A DNA stretch of 64,000 nt, from NCBI GenBank assembly GCA_002471255.1, contig DKPP01000012.1:1-64000 (forward strand), written 5' to 3'. Source of the DNA: Akkermansiaceae bacterium UBA7331 (lineage in GTDB: Bacteria; Verrucomicrobiota; Verrucomicrobiia; Verrucomicrobiales; Akkermansiaceae). The position numbers were made by a program, and so were the translations under genes. Shown piece by piece: positions 24,227 through 33,423 of the stretch (the first letter of the stretch is position 1; the number at the start of each line of letters is the position of its first letter). Below the pieces are notes generated by a model, which was not told the DNA's origin, searched no databases, and saw only the letters and a program-made list of their open reading frames with translations.

Positions 24227-25588
24227 GTGAAAACGTTAATCAAACTATTAATTTTCATAGGCATACTCACAGGCATTTGGTTTGCATGGAGTTACTGGCA
24301 ATCTAAAAAGCCCGTTGAAGTAGAATTTACCACCCAGCCTATCACCAAAGGAGACATGATTATTGCGGTGGATGCCACCGGCACATTAGAGCCTGAAGAA
24401 TTGATTGACGTAGGGGCCCAGGTAGGTGGCATGATCATTGAATTTGGTAAAGATTTAGATGGAAAAGAAGTTAGTGATTCCAGCCCTGTAAAGGAAGGCC
24501 AAATGATTGCCAAGATTGATGACGTTTTAGTAGAAATCGACATTAAAAAAGCGGAAGCGGAAGCCGCTCAAGCAAAAGCGAACGTCGTAAGCGCAAAAGC
24601 AGACATCCAACAGGCAAAAGCAAAGCATAAGCAAGCTAAATTAAACCGAGACCGTGCTGAAAAGTTAGGCCCCGGTGAAGCATTAGCCGAAACAACTTAT
24701 GAGCAATATATCAGTGATGAAGAAATAGCCCAAGCTTCATTACAAGTAGCAGAAGCGAGTTTACTCAAGGCGGAAGCAACTCTAAAATCAGCCGAGGCTA
24801 ATTTACAAAAGGAATTACGTAATCGACAATATACCACCATCGTATCCCCTATTGATGGCGTCGTCATTCACCGCGTGGTCAACATAGGTCAAACGGTGGT
24901 CTCGAGCATGAGCGCCCCAAGCTTATTCTTAATCGCAAAAGATTTATCACAAATGCAAATCTGGTCTGCGGTTAATGAAGCCGACATCGGTCAAATTTAC
25001 CCCGGACAACCCGTCGTTTTCACAACAGATACTTTTGGCAACCGCCAATTCACCGGCACGGTAAATAAAATAAGACTTAACGCCACCATGTCATCAAACG
25101 TGGTGACCTATATCGTTGAAATTGACGTACCGAACCACGATAAGATTCTTTTGCCTTATTTAACCACTAATGTGCAATTCATCACTCACGATTATAAGAA
25201 CGTCCTTCTGATTCCTAATGCAGCATTAAGATATAATCCGGAACCAATTCTTATCTCCGAACAAGGACAGGAAAAACTCAAATCCATCCATAACGAAATT
25301 GCTACGTTAAAAGAAAAAGATCCCAAGTCCACTAATGATTTAGGCATCATTTGGGAAGAAACAGACAACAAGGTATTCCCTTATCTAGTACAGACTAAAA
25401 AGAGTAATGGTATGCTCACCCCTATCCAAGGAGAAGGAATAAAAGAAGGCATGAATATCGTCACGAAGTCAACCATCGTCAATGGAGATGACCAAGCAAT
25501 GGCTGCCGAATCGGGTTCGGTTAATCCATTGATGCCTACTCCGCCAAAAAGAAAGAAAAGCAATAACCAAGCTCCGCCCCATCGTTAA
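24227..25588 (+). CDS. macA: MacA-like periplasmic adaptor (HlyD family)
   Basis: 453 aa from a GTG start. A hydrophobic N-terminal anchor (TLIKLLIFIGILTGIWFAW) is followed by the lipoyl half-motif GTLEPEELIDVGAQVGG, a long Ala/Lys/Glu coiled coil (about 100-200), and the second lipoyl half and beta-barrel (IVSPIDGVVIHRVV, TVVSS). It is the membrane fusion protein linking a MacB-type ABC pump to an outer membrane channel. The frame extends upstream to 24134 but that part overlaps the RNA terminator. CATACTAT lies 6 nt before the GTG, suggesting a leaderless message. First gene of a four-gene unit. Confidence 0.9.
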   Translation: MKTLIKLLIFIGILTGIWFAWSYWQSKKPVEVEFTTQPITKGDMIIAVDATGTLEPEELIDVGAQVGGMIIEFGKDLDGKEVSDSSPVKEGQMIAKIDDVLVEIDIKKAEAEAAQAKANVVSAKADIQQAKAKHKQAKLNRDRAEKLGPGEALAETTYEQYISDEEIAQASLQVAEASLLKAEATLKSAEANLQKELRNRQYTTIVSPIDGVVIHRVVNIGQTVVSSMSAPSLFLIAKDLSQMQIWSAVNEADIGQIYPGQPVVFTTDTFGNRQFTGTVNKIRLNATMSSNVVTYIVEIDVPNHDKILLPYLTTNVQFITHDYKNVLLIPNAALRYNPEPILISEQGQEKLKSIHNEIATLKEKDPKSTNDLGIIWEETDNKVFPYLVQTKKSNGMLTPIQGEGIKEGMNIVTKSTIVNGDDQAMAAESGSVNPLMPTPPKRKKSNNQAPPHR

Positions 25589-25606
25589 TCTTACGAAAGA
25601 CAAGTC

Positions 25607-26311
25607 ATGATCAAACTCGTTGACATTACCAAAGTCTATCATCTTGGGGAAATTGATCTACCGGTATTAAAAGGCATCTCTTTACATATTAAAGAGGGAG
25701 AATTCGTTTCACTTACCGGAGCTTCAGGTTCCGGTAAATCTACCCTAATGAACATCTTAGGATGTTTGGATAGACCTAGCTCCGGCGAATACTTAATCGC
25801 AGGGCAAGACGTTGCTAATTTTAATGCTTCGGAACGCGCCGTTTTACGCAATAAGCGTATTGGCTTCGTCTTCCAAAACTTTAATTTATTATCTCGTACA
25901 AGTGCGTTAGATAACGTGATGATGCCGGCAGTTTATTCCCACCCGGCTTTATCAACTAAAGAGATTCGAGCTCATGCTGAGCTTTTGCTCAATATGGTTG
26001 GGTTGACGGATCGTATGGATCACACGCCTGCTCAATTATCAGGTGGACAACAGCAACGAGTCGCTATTGCTCGATCTTTAATTAATAACCCAAGCGTCCT
26101 ATTAGCTGATGAACCTACCGGCAACCTTGATTCCACGACATCCAAAGAAGTATTGAACATGTTCAAGGACTTAAATAGGGAAAAAGGTATCACCGTTATC
26201 CTGGTCACTCACGATCCCAAAATCGCCAATTTTACCGACAGAGCCATCAATATGGAAGACGGGCTTATCTGTGAAGGTGTTTCATCCATGTTAAGTGCTG
26301 TAAAACAATGA
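25607..26311 (+). CDS. MacB-type ABC transporter ATP-binding protein
   Basis: 234 aa. Walker A GASGSGKST, signature LSGGQQQRVAIARSL, Walker B VLLADEPTGNLDS and H-loop VTHDPKI are all intact. The close match to LolD/MacB ATPases and the permease that follows show that MacB is split here into two polypeptides, as often seen outside Enterobacteria. It begins 18 nt after the adaptor gene; its stop overlaps the permease start (ATGA). Confidence 0.95.
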   Translation: MIKLVDITKVYHLGEIDLPVLKGISLHIKEGEFVSLTGASGSGKSTLMNILGCLDRPSSGEYLIAGQDVANFNASERAVLRNKRIGFVFQNFNLLSRTSALDNVMMPAVYSHPALSTKEIRAHAELLLNMVGLTDRMDHTPAQLSGGQQQRVAIARSLINNPSVLLADEPTGNLDSTTSKEVLNMFKDLNREKGITVILVTHDPKIANFTDRAINMEDGLICEGVSSMLSAVKQ

Positions 26312-27672
26312 AATTCATCCCTTTAATTAAAACCTGCATCAAAGCGTTGGTACGCAACCCTATGCGGGCTTCATTAACCATCTTAGGTATTATTATCGGG
26401 ATTGCTTCGGTGATTGCCATGGTAGAGATCGGTCAAGGATCCTCTATTCAGGTTAAGCAAACCTTTGCCGAGATGGGCGCAGATACCATCAATATCAGAC
26501 CGGGGGCCATATCTAAAAGCGGTATTAATACCGGTCAGGGCGGTCGGGCCACATTAACTCCGGCAGATAGTGAAGCCGTCGTACAAGATTGCACCTTGAT
26601 CACCAGAGCATCTCCGGTCGTCCGAGCAAGCGGGCAAGTTATTTATGGCAATCAAAACTGGAACCCATCTTTAATCGAGGGTGGCTCGGTTGATTACCTC
26701 AAAATTAAAAACTGGTATGATATGGAAGAAGGACAACCTTTTTCCGAACAAGATGTTGAAGAGGCTAAACGAGTCTGTGTTATTGGACAAACAATCGCTA
26801 ACGAACTCTTTAAAGGCGAATCACCATTGGGAAAAGACATTCGCATCAAGAATGTTACTTTTAAAGTCATTGGTGTGCTTCGCAAAAAAGGGGCGAATAT
26901 GATGGGCTGGGACCAAGATGATGCCATCATCATCCCTTGGACTAGTGTACGCTATCGCCTACAAGGTCTTGGAGGCTCCTCATCCTCTAGCGAATCATCA
27001 AGCTCTACATCTAAAGTATCTCGTTCAGACTTATTCCCTACAACCGGGATAGATTATTATACAAGTAACTCTGATCAGCCATACAGCAATGCTCCGCACC
27101 CTAGACGATTCAAGAGCATTGACTATATCTTAGCACAAATCTCCGAGCCGGAACGCTCTTCCGACGCAGTTGATGAAATTACGGAAGTATTACGAGCAAA
27201 ACATGCTTTATGCCCCGGACAAGCTGATGACTTTGTCGTTAGAGACATGGCTGAAATGACTCGTGCATTTAGTAGCACTACGGAAATGATTGCGACACTT
27301 TTGATGGTCGTAGCGATGATTTCACTCGTCGTGGGCGGTGTAGGCATCATGAATATTATGCTCGTATCAGTCACGGAAAGAACCAAAGAAATCGGTCTTC
27401 GAATGGCTGTAGGAGCCAGACCAAAAGACATTATGCGCCAATTCCTTCTTGAAGCTACTCTACTCTGTTTAGTTGGTGGCATCTTAGGCATTGCTCTTGG
27501 CAAAGGACTTTCCTATATCATCGCCAACACTCTTAAATGGCCAACAGCTTCGTCACCTGAAGCAATGATAGTAGCTGTTTGCGTATCGGCTATCATCGGC
27601 ATCGTCTTTGGATGGTACCCTTCTTGGAAGGCTTCCAAAATGGACCCAATCGATGCTTTACGTCACGAATAA
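26308..27672 (+). CDS. MacB-type ABC transporter permease (FtsX fold)
   Basis: 454 aa. One N-terminal helix (RASLTILGIIIGIASVIAMV), a large periplasmic domain with a Ser-rich insertion (about 220-240), and three C-terminal helices (LLMVVAMISLVVGGVGIMNI onwards, with the conserved VTERTKEIGLRMAVGARP) make a standard MacB_PCD/FtsX permease. It would energise export of a peptide, lipoprotein or small molecule through the outer membrane channel encoded next. Translationally coupled to the ATPase gene. Confidence 0.94.
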   Translation: MKFIPLIKTCIKALVRNPMRASLTILGIIIGIASVIAMVEIGQGSSIQVKQTFAEMGADTINIRPGAISKSGINTGQGGRATLTPADSEAVVQDCTLITRASPVVRASGQVIYGNQNWNPSLIEGGSVDYLKIKNWYDMEEGQPFSEQDVEEAKRVCVIGQTIANELFKGESPLGKDIRIKNVTFKVIGVLRKKGANMMGWDQDDAIIIPWTSVRYRLQGLGGSSSSSESSSSTSKVSRSDLFPTTGIDYYTSNSDQPYSNAPHPRRFKSIDYILAQISEPERSSDAVDEITEVLRAKHALCPGQADDFVVRDMAEMTRAFSSTTEMIATLLMVVAMISLVVGGVGIMNIMLVSVTERTKEIGLRMAVGARPKDIMRQFLLEATLLCLVGGILGIALGKGLSYIIANTLKWPTASSPEAMIVAVCVSAIIGIVFGWYPSWKASKMDPIDALRHE

Positions 27673-27690
27673 TCTTACATTTTATATTTC

Positions 27691-29058
27691 ATGAAATCCT
27701 TCATTCTTCTGAGCACAGCATCCGCTCTACTATGTTCATGTATGGTAGGTCCCGATTTCTCAACACCGCAGGCATCGGTACCGGCAACTTGGGCTAGCTC
27801 ACCACCACCTAAATCCTCATCGCAAGATTTGGCTTCATGGTGGAATTTATTTCAGGACAATCAATTAAAATCCTTTATCGCCAAAGGTCTAACGGAAAGC
27901 CCCGATATCTTAACAGCTGTTTCAAAAATCAAACAAGCACGTAGCCAATTAACTGTAACGGGATCTACTCTATGGCCTAGTATCTCCGGCTCGGCCGGCT
28001 ATAATATTGCACCCCAAAATGGCTTTAGACAAGCGACCAATCAATCTTTTAACTTAGGCTCAAACCTTTCTTGGGAGTTAGATGTATTTGGAGGTACAGG
28101 TCGTGCGGTCGAGGCACAAAAAGCAGCCTTAATGGCTAGCGTCGCATCAGCCGGTTCCATTCGCACCACCTTGGCAGCAGAAATCGCAGTGACCTATTTT
28201 AGCTGGATTACGGCTCAAGAACAATTGCGTACTGCAAAAGAGCAACTTGATATCCAAAAAACGACCCATCGTATTGCTGTGGCAAGGCATGAGTCAGGTT
28301 TCGTACCAAGATTGGATGTGGAACAAGCCACGGCTCAAGTATCAAGCACGGAAAATCAAATTCCGGCTCTTGAAGCGCAAATTGCCTCTACTCATAATGC
28401 TCTGAGCATCCTTCTTGGCACTTACAAAGGACAATTAAACATCAATCTCCCCAGCGAACATACGTTAAATATCACACCAAGCGTCCCGGTCGGCTTACCT
28501 TCCGATCTACTAAGACGTCGACCTGATATTTTAGCGGCAGAGGCAAATTTACATCAAGCCACTGCCAATTTAGGGGTTTCCATAGCTAATCTTTACCCTA
28601 AATTTTCTCTATCGGGTTCAGTCAATACCGGAGCTTCCGATTTTGGTTCCTTGTTTAAACAAAGCACTTCCGGCTGGTCAATCGGCCCGAATGTTTTACA
28701 ACCTATTTTCCAAGCAGGAGCTTTACGTGCTAACGTAAAAATCCAAGAAGAGGTCGTTATTCAACAAGGCGAACAATATAGACAAGCCATCCTTAATGCA
28801 GTAGGAGAGGTAGAAGATGCCCTTATTTCTTATGGTCAATACACCAAGCAACTTGATATTACTCGCCGTACGAATCAAGCCAATAAGGAAGCAGCTAAAT
28901 TAGCTTTAAAACTTTATCGTGAAGGCCAAACAGACTTTCTTAACGTCTCTTCTGCTCAGCAATCATGGCTAAGCTCTGAAGAATCCATTGTGGTTCTTAA
29001 GCAAAATATCCGAAAATCTATCGTCCAATTATCCAAGGCTCTTGGTGGCGGTTGGTAA
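27691..29058 (+). CDS. Outer membrane efflux lipoprotein (TolC/NodT family)
   Basis: 455 aa. A lipoprotein signal (MKSFILLSTASALLCSC) ends in Cys 17, followed by MVGPDFSTP, the usual NodT/OprM opening. Two helical-hairpin repeats contain SWELDVFGGTGRAVEA and GLPSDLLRRRPDILAAEANL, diagnostic of the family. It completes the MacA-MacB exporter and may also serve the RND pump at 40-44 kb, which has no channel gene of its own. Lies 18 nt after the permease. Confidence 0.93.
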   Translation: MKSFILLSTASALLCSCMVGPDFSTPQASVPATWASSPPPKSSSQDLASWWNLFQDNQLKSFIAKGLTESPDILTAVSKIKQARSQLTVTGSTLWPSISGSAGYNIAPQNGFRQATNQSFNLGSNLSWELDVFGGTGRAVEAQKAALMASVASAGSIRTTLAAEIAVTYFSWITAQEQLRTAKEQLDIQKTTHRIAVARHESGFVPRLDVEQATAQVSSTENQIPALEAQIASTHNALSILLGTYKGQLNINLPSEHTLNITPSVPVGLPSDLLRRRPDILAAEANLHQATANLGVSIANLYPKFSLSGSVNTGASDFGSLFKQSTSGWSIGPNVLQPIFQAGALRANVKIQEEVVIQQGEQYRQAILNAVGEVEDALISYGQYTKQLDITRRTNQANKEAAKLALKLYREGQTDFLNVSSAQQSWLSSEESIVVLKQNIRKSIVQLSKALGGGW

Positions 29059-29073
29059 AATTATTTTTAACAT

Positions 29074-29123
29074 AAAAAAACCGATTTCGTAGGGAGTTTG
29101 ACCTCCTCGAAATCGGTTTTTTT
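29074..29123. terminator. Bidirectional terminator between convergent genes
   Basis: AAACCGATTTCG / CGAAATCGGTTT stem with A tracts on the left and T tracts on the right, so it can stop transcription from both the efflux unit and the thioredoxin gene. Confidence 0.85.
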
Positions 29124-29144
29124 AATCTCTTTATCTCTCAGAAA

Positions 29145-30125
29145 TTATTCTGCAGCTTTTTGTTGCTGTGCTTCTTTTTGTTTTTTAATGTTTTCAAGAA
29201 TGCGATCTTTATTTTTGGAGATCATTCCGGAAAGCATTTTACACTGAGCAGCTTGCTTTGAATCCGGCTTTAATTTTTCAGCATCGGCTAAAATAACCAA
29301 AGCACCATCAACGTCACCTGTGGCAGCGATCGAGGCATTTGCCAACTGTACCATTAACTCTTGTTTAGTCTCAGGTAACAAACCATCTTTCTTCAAATAA
29401 TCTTTTAAGAAAGTCACGGCAGCTTCTGGGCTATTCAAGCTAGTAGCCTTCGAGCTAATTGTTTTAAATAGCTCTGCTTTTTGCTCTTCTAAAGTGTTTT
29501 TGTAAGTTTCAGTAGCTTTCATTCCGGTCTTATCTTCCGGATCCAAAGTCATGATCTCATCCTTTACACCTTTATAAAAAGCATTCACATATTCTTCCGG
29601 CACATTCTTCAATGCATCAAAGAAACTTTGAGCTTTTTCCGCATTGTTAGTAGCATCTTTTGCTTTTGCAAATGCAGCATCACGCAATTTTTGTTTTTCT
29701 AAAGCAGCGCTCATATCATCCATAACGGACTTCAAGTCACGACCGCCTACAAAAGAACCAAAAGGACGACCTTCGGAATCAGCAAAAATCACCGTTGGGA
29801 AACCTTCTACTTTATACAATTGAGCAGCAGATTCATTTGCTTTTTTCTCAGCTTCAGGTAATTCTTTAGCACGAGGAAAATCCAACTGAACCAACACGAA
29901 ATCTTTCTCCGCAGCAGTCAAAAATTCAGGTTTACTCATGACTTCCTTCTTAAGCATTTTGCAAGGAGGACACCAATCCGAACCGGTAAATTCAATTAAA
30001 AGACCTTTTTTTTGCTCTACAGCAACCTTTTTAGCTTCATCTAAATTAGTGTACCAAGTAGCATCGGCAAAAGCAGGAGCCACGCATCCCACAACAGCTG
30101 TTAATATTAATACTTGTTTTAACAT
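29145..30125 (-). CDS. Secreted thioredoxin-fold protein with helical C-terminal region
   Basis: 326 aa. A signal peptide (MLKQVLILTAVVGCVAPAFA) precedes a DsbD-gamma/thioredoxin_7-type domain with SDWCPPCKML (active-site CPPC) and GFPTVIFAD (cis-Pro). About residues 150-326 are charged and alpha-helical. It probably acts in periplasmic disulfide chemistry. It is unlike the gene at 1911-4124 in having one intact redox domain. A perfect-armed palindrome sits just upstream of the start. Confidence 0.85.
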   Translation of the reverse strand: MLKQVLILTAVVGCVAPAFADATWYTNLDEAKKVAVEQKKGLLIEFTGSDWCPPCKMLKKEVMSKPEFLTAAEKDFVLVQLDFPRAKELPEAEKKANESAAQLYKVEGFPTVIFADSEGRPFGSFVGGRDLKSVMDDMSAALEKQKLRDAAFAKAKDATNNAEKAQSFFDALKNVPEEYVNAFYKGVKDEIMTLDPEDKTGMKATETYKNTLEEQKAELFKTISSKATSLNSPEAAVTFLKDYLKKDGLLPETKQELMVQLANASIAATGDVDGALVILADAEKLKPDSKQAAQCKMLSGMISKNKDRILENIKKQKEAQQQKAAE

Positions 30126-30126
30126 A

Positions 30127-30142
30127 ACAAAATCTATTTTGT
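30127..30142. promoter_or_regulatory. Palindrome abutting the thioredoxin gene start
   Basis: ACAAAAT-CT-ATTTTGT: 7-bp perfect arms around 2 nt, one base away from the ATG at 30125. It would overlap the core promoter of a short-leader transcript and could be an operator. Confidence 0.35.
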
Positions 30143-30245
30143 ACCTTTAGACTAGCTTAAAAATTAAGATGTTCAATGTTTATTACAATTTTCTCTTGGT
30201 GACATAAAAAGCAAAAAAACCGACGCAGAATTCACACTTTTTTTC

Positions 30246-30275
30246 TTGTCATTCAATGAGTTTGAGTTCTAAATG
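30246..30275 (+). promoter_or_regulatory. Promoter of the amidase gene
   Basis: TTGTCA (30246-30251), 17-18 nt spacer, CTAAAT/TAAATG (30269-30275), then 6 nt to an ATG at 30282. The ATG at 30273 would lie inside the -10 box. Confidence 0.45.
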
Positions 30276-30281
30276 GACGCA

Positions 30282-30965
30282 ATGTTTTTGTCCCGCTCTA
30301 TCTTTTCCTATTTCACGATCTTGGTTGGTGCCGGATTTCTCACAAACTGTTCCCCTTCACCAACGCCTTCCGTCACGAGGGCACCAATGATCACATTCCA
30401 ACCCGCCACTACGCCTTTAGTTAAGAGATCTGCATCTCAGTTAAAGCGTGAATGCGGTATTGAACAACAATTTATGTCGGAAAGTAGTCGTCTACGCCAA
30501 CAAGCTAGGTCGATGAAACCTCTTTTTATCACGGTACATAGCACTCAAAATAAGCGAGCTAGTGCACGACAGCATTCGACAGCCTTATTAAATGAGCGCT
30601 TACGACATAACTGGCACTTTACCATAGATAATTACGTTAGCATTCAACACATCCCTTTGAATGAAACCGGTAGACACGCTGATAGTGGTCGTACCGGAGA
30701 TATGTTTTCCATCGGTATAGAAATGTGCGAAGATCGTTCACAAATCCTCTACAAGACCTTTGACCGTACTGCCAAAACATGTGCATGGTTGATGAAAGAA
30801 TATGATATCCCGCTTCGCAATGTCGTTCCTCACTATTTTTGGACAACTAAAAATTGCCCTCATGTTTTGATGGACAATGCACGACCCGGTTATAAATGGA
30901 AATGGTTCTTGTCTCGAGTTGATTATTATTTCCGATGCATCAACAGCAATCAGTCAAACTTATAG
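30282..30965 (+). CDS. N-acetylmuramoyl-L-alanine amidase lipoprotein (Amidase_2/PGRP fold)
   Basis: 227 aa. A lipoprotein signal ends in LTNC. The catalytic domain has FITVHSTQNK (zinc His), HWHF-like NWHFTIDN, ETGRHAD, SIGIEMCED and VPHYFWTTKNCPHVL, where the last His/Cys pair is typical of zinc amidases that cleave the lactyl-alanine bond of peptidoglycan. It is probably anchored in the outer or inner membrane facing the wall. An alternative ATG 9 bases upstream overlaps the predicted -10 element, so the second ATG is preferred. Confidence 0.85.
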   Translation: MFLSRSIFSYFTILVGAGFLTNCSPSPTPSVTRAPMITFQPATTPLVKRSASQLKRECGIEQQFMSESSRLRQQARSMKPLFITVHSTQNKRASARQHSTALLNERLRHNWHFTIDNYVSIQHIPLNETGRHADSGRTGDMFSIGIEMCEDRSQILYKTFDRTAKTCAWLMKEYDIPLRNVVPHYFWTTKNCPHVLMDNARPGYKWKWFLSRVDYYFRCINSNQSNL

Positions 30966-31000
30966 TCAATAAGTTACAAAACAAATAAGCTTTTTATGCC

Positions 31001-31046
31001 CAATCTCCGACTTGTAGGTGACAATATTACCGCAAATCGGAGATTG
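31001..31046. promoter_or_regulatory. 10-bp inverted repeat upstream of the dehydrogenase promoter
   Basis: CAATCTCCGA (31001-31010) and TCGGAGATTG (31037-31046) are perfect complements separated by 26 nt. They lie just upstream of a TATAAA box, so they resemble a split operator more than a terminator; no T run follows. Confidence 0.4.
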
Positions 31047-31054
31047 ATTTCATT

Positions 31055-31060
31055 TATAAA
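31055..31060 (+). promoter_or_regulatory. -10 element of the dehydrogenase gene
   Basis: TATAAA, 7 nt before the ATG at 31068, supporting that start and a leaderless transcript. Confidence 0.5.
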
Positions 31061-31067
31061 TTTCACT

Positions 31068-32306
31068 ATGAATCACTCGCACATGAGTACAGTCTTAATT
31101 ATCGGAGCCGGAGGTGTCGGACATGTTGTAGCTAATAAATGCGCTCAACTCCCGGAAACCTTTCAAAACATTCATTTAGCGTCTCGCACAAAAAGCAAGT
31201 GTGACGCCATTGCTCAAGACGTATTTTCCCGTACAGGCACCAGTATTACTACACATGCCATCGACGCCGATGACGTGCAAGCTACTGCTGCTCTTATTCG
31301 CGAAATCAAACCGAAATTACTCATTAACGTAGCCCTTCCATACCAAGATTTAACCTTGATGGATGCATGCTTGGAAACCGGCACACTTTATCTTGATACG
31401 GCCAATTATGAGCCAAAAGATGTTGCCAAATTTGAATACTCCTGGCAGTGGGCATACGAAGACAAATTTAAAAAGGCCGGATTATACGCCTTGTTAGGTT
31501 CCGGTTTTGACCCAGGTGTAACAAACGTATTCACATCATGGGCTCTTAAACATCATTTTGACGAAATCCACACTTTAGACATCATTGATGTTAATGGTGG
31601 CAACCATGGACAAGCCTTTGCTACCAACTTCAACCCTGAAATCAACATCAGAGAAGTTACAGCTCCTTGCCGTCACTGGGAAAATGGTGAGTTCGTAGAA
31701 ACCCAACCAATGAGCTTACACCAAAGCTTCGCTTGCCCTCAAGAAGTAGGTTCTTACGAAATTTACAGAATGTACCATGAGGAATTGGAAAGCTTAGTGA
31801 AGCACATCCCAACAATTCGTCGCGCACAATTCTGGATGTCTTTCTCACCGAACTACCTCAAGCATTTGGAAGTATTGCAAAACGTAGGGATGACTCGCAT
31901 CGATCATGTTACCTACAATGGAGTTGAAATCATTCCATTACAATTTTTAAAGGCTGTGTTACCTAATCCTGGTGATTTAGGTAAAACAACCAAGGGAAGA
32001 ACATGCATCGGCAACGTTATCACCGGCGTAAAAGATGGTAAATTTAAAGCCGTTTATGTTTATAACATCTGCGATCACGAAGCATGTTTTGCCGAAGTAG
32101 GCTCTCAAGCTATTTCTTACACAACGGGTGTGCCGGCCATGATTGGCGCTAAATTGATCCTCGAAGGAAAATGGAGTGGTCAAGGCGTTTATAACATGGA
32201 ACAAAACGATCCCGATCCATTCATGGAAGAACTCAATCTTCGTGGATTACCTTGGCAGTGCATCGAGCTCAGTGAAGAGCAAGCCAAATCACTACAAGTG
32301 ATCTAA
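31068..32306 (+). CDS. Carboxynorspermidine synthase-like dehydrogenase (saccharopine dehydrogenase family)
   Basis: 412 aa. The nucleotide-binding loop VLIIGAGGVGHVVANKCAQ opens the protein, and GSGFDPGVTNVF and DTANYEPKD match carboxynorspermidine/carboxyspermidine dehydrogenases. These condense aspartate semialdehyde with a diamine and reduce the product, giving spermidine-type polyamines after decarboxylation. The partner decarboxylase is not next to it. The frame extends 24 codons upstream, but the ATG 7 nt after TATAAA fits family N-termini. Saccharopine reductase is a less likely alternative. Confidence 0.87.
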   Translation: MNHSHMSTVLIIGAGGVGHVVANKCAQLPETFQNIHLASRTKSKCDAIAQDVFSRTGTSITTHAIDADDVQATAALIREIKPKLLINVALPYQDLTLMDACLETGTLYLDTANYEPKDVAKFEYSWQWAYEDKFKKAGLYALLGSGFDPGVTNVFTSWALKHHFDEIHTLDIIDVNGGNHGQAFATNFNPEINIREVTAPCRHWENGEFVETQPMSLHQSFACPQEVGSYEIYRMYHEELESLVKHIPTIRRAQFWMSFSPNYLKHLEVLQNVGMTRIDHVTYNGVEIIPLQFLKAVLPNPGDLGKTTKGRTCIGNVITGVKDGKFKAVYVYNICDHEACFAEVGSQAISYTTGVPAMIGAKLILEGKWSGQGVYNMEQNDPDPFMEELNLRGLPWQCIELSEEQAKSLQVI

Positions 32307-32335
32307 TAGCTATTCCACAATTTATTCTATTCATT

Positions 32336-32373
32336 AAAGCGCTTTTCTCATATTATGAGTAAAGCGCTTTTTT
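32336..32373 (+). terminator. Intrinsic terminator after the dehydrogenase
   Basis: AAAGCGCTTT..CTCAT / ATGAG..AAAGCGCTTT stem followed by a T run. Confidence 0.8.
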
Positions 32374-32391
32374 ATACTTAATCAACACCAC

Positions 32392-33414
32392 ATGAACGCA
32401 CTCTCATCTACCCTATTATTTTTCTACACTGCATTAACACTTTGTGCAGGTGAGCCGTCGTGGAGAATTGCCGTGATCGGAGATACTCATGACGAGGTTC
32501 CGCAAAATCCGGCACATCATGGAGTAGCCAAAGAATACATTGACCATGCCTATCAAAACATACTCAAACACCAAGTAGATATGGTCGTTCAAGTAGGTGA
32601 TTTATCTGATGCTCGTACCAAACACTATCCGGCAGGCATGGATTTCAGAGCATCGCTAAATAAAGTTTTACAACAACGAAATATTCCTTTTTTTGCAGTA
32701 AGAGGCAATCACGATCAAACAAAAAGTGATGAGTTAGGGTTTGTTAAAAATTTCTTCCCTAACGAGACACAACAAAAATTAAAGGATTTTTACAAACGTA
32801 AGTTGACTTACGGATTTCGGCATAAAAATGTAATGCTTTACTTTTTAGATGTCGATTTGACCAATCAACCCAATAATTTGTTAAAAATCGTTGAAGATAT
32901 CGAGAGGCGTCAAAAACAAGGCTTTACCGCTCCTATTATTTTGATCTTTTCACACTACCCCTTACAGTCACCGCATAATCTTAAAGAAGGCATCTTTGGT
33001 GCTTCCAATGATGCTGCTGGAGCCATACAAAATAAAGTTTACGAAAAACTTGCGAACCTACCCATGCCGTTGTGGATAGCAGGTCATCTTCATGCACACA
33101 TATTAGCCACCTATAAAGCACCCAACCTAAAAAGCTCCTTATTGCAGCTGACATGCGCTCCATGCGGCGAAAAAGCATTTCCCCTACCATTGATGACCGA
33201 ATGGGGCAAACGAGTCAACCTGCATCAATTCCAAAGCATCGTCACGGGGTATTACATTCTCACGATTTCTGAAGATCAAATTCAAATTGATTTCTACGGA
33301 GCCAAATCTCCATGCAACGGCAATGTAGCACCACCGGTTAAACAATACAAAAAACGGCTTTCATGGAGCATTCCCATCAAGGCATCTCCACAAAAGCCGG
33401 TATTAAAAAAATAA
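32392..33414 (+). CDS. Secreted calcineurin-like metallophosphoesterase
   Basis: 340 aa with an N-terminal signal sequence (ALSSTLLFFYTALTLCAG). Dimetal ligands are visible in VIGDTHDEV, VGDLSDA, RGNHDQ, FSHYPL and AGHLHAH. The C-terminal 100 residues form a beta-rich extension. It is predicted to act in the periplasm or outside on a phosphate mono- or diester; the substrate is unknown. A TATACTT element lies about a dozen bases before the ATG. Convergent with ftsZ, 9 bp apart. Confidence 0.85.
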   Translation: MNALSSTLLFFYTALTLCAGEPSWRIAVIGDTHDEVPQNPAHHGVAKEYIDHAYQNILKHQVDMVVQVGDLSDARTKHYPAGMDFRASLNKVLQQRNIPFFAVRGNHDQTKSDELGFVKNFFPNETQQKLKDFYKRKLTYGFRHKNVMLYFLDVDLTNQPNNLLKIVEDIERRQKQGFTAPIILIFSHYPLQSPHNLKEGIFGASNDAAGAIQNKVYEKLANLPMPLWIAGHLHAHILATYKAPNLKSSLLQLTCAPCGEKAFPLPLMTEWGKRVNLHQFQSIVTGYYILTISEDQIQIDFYGAKSPCNGNVAPPVKQYKKRLSWSIPIKASPQKPVLKK

Positions 33415-33423
33415 ACCGATCGA

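Noticed and set aside
31001..31046. Inverted repeat read as a terminator of the amidase gene
   Set aside because: Loop of 26 nt and no T run; its position against a -10 box fits an operator better.
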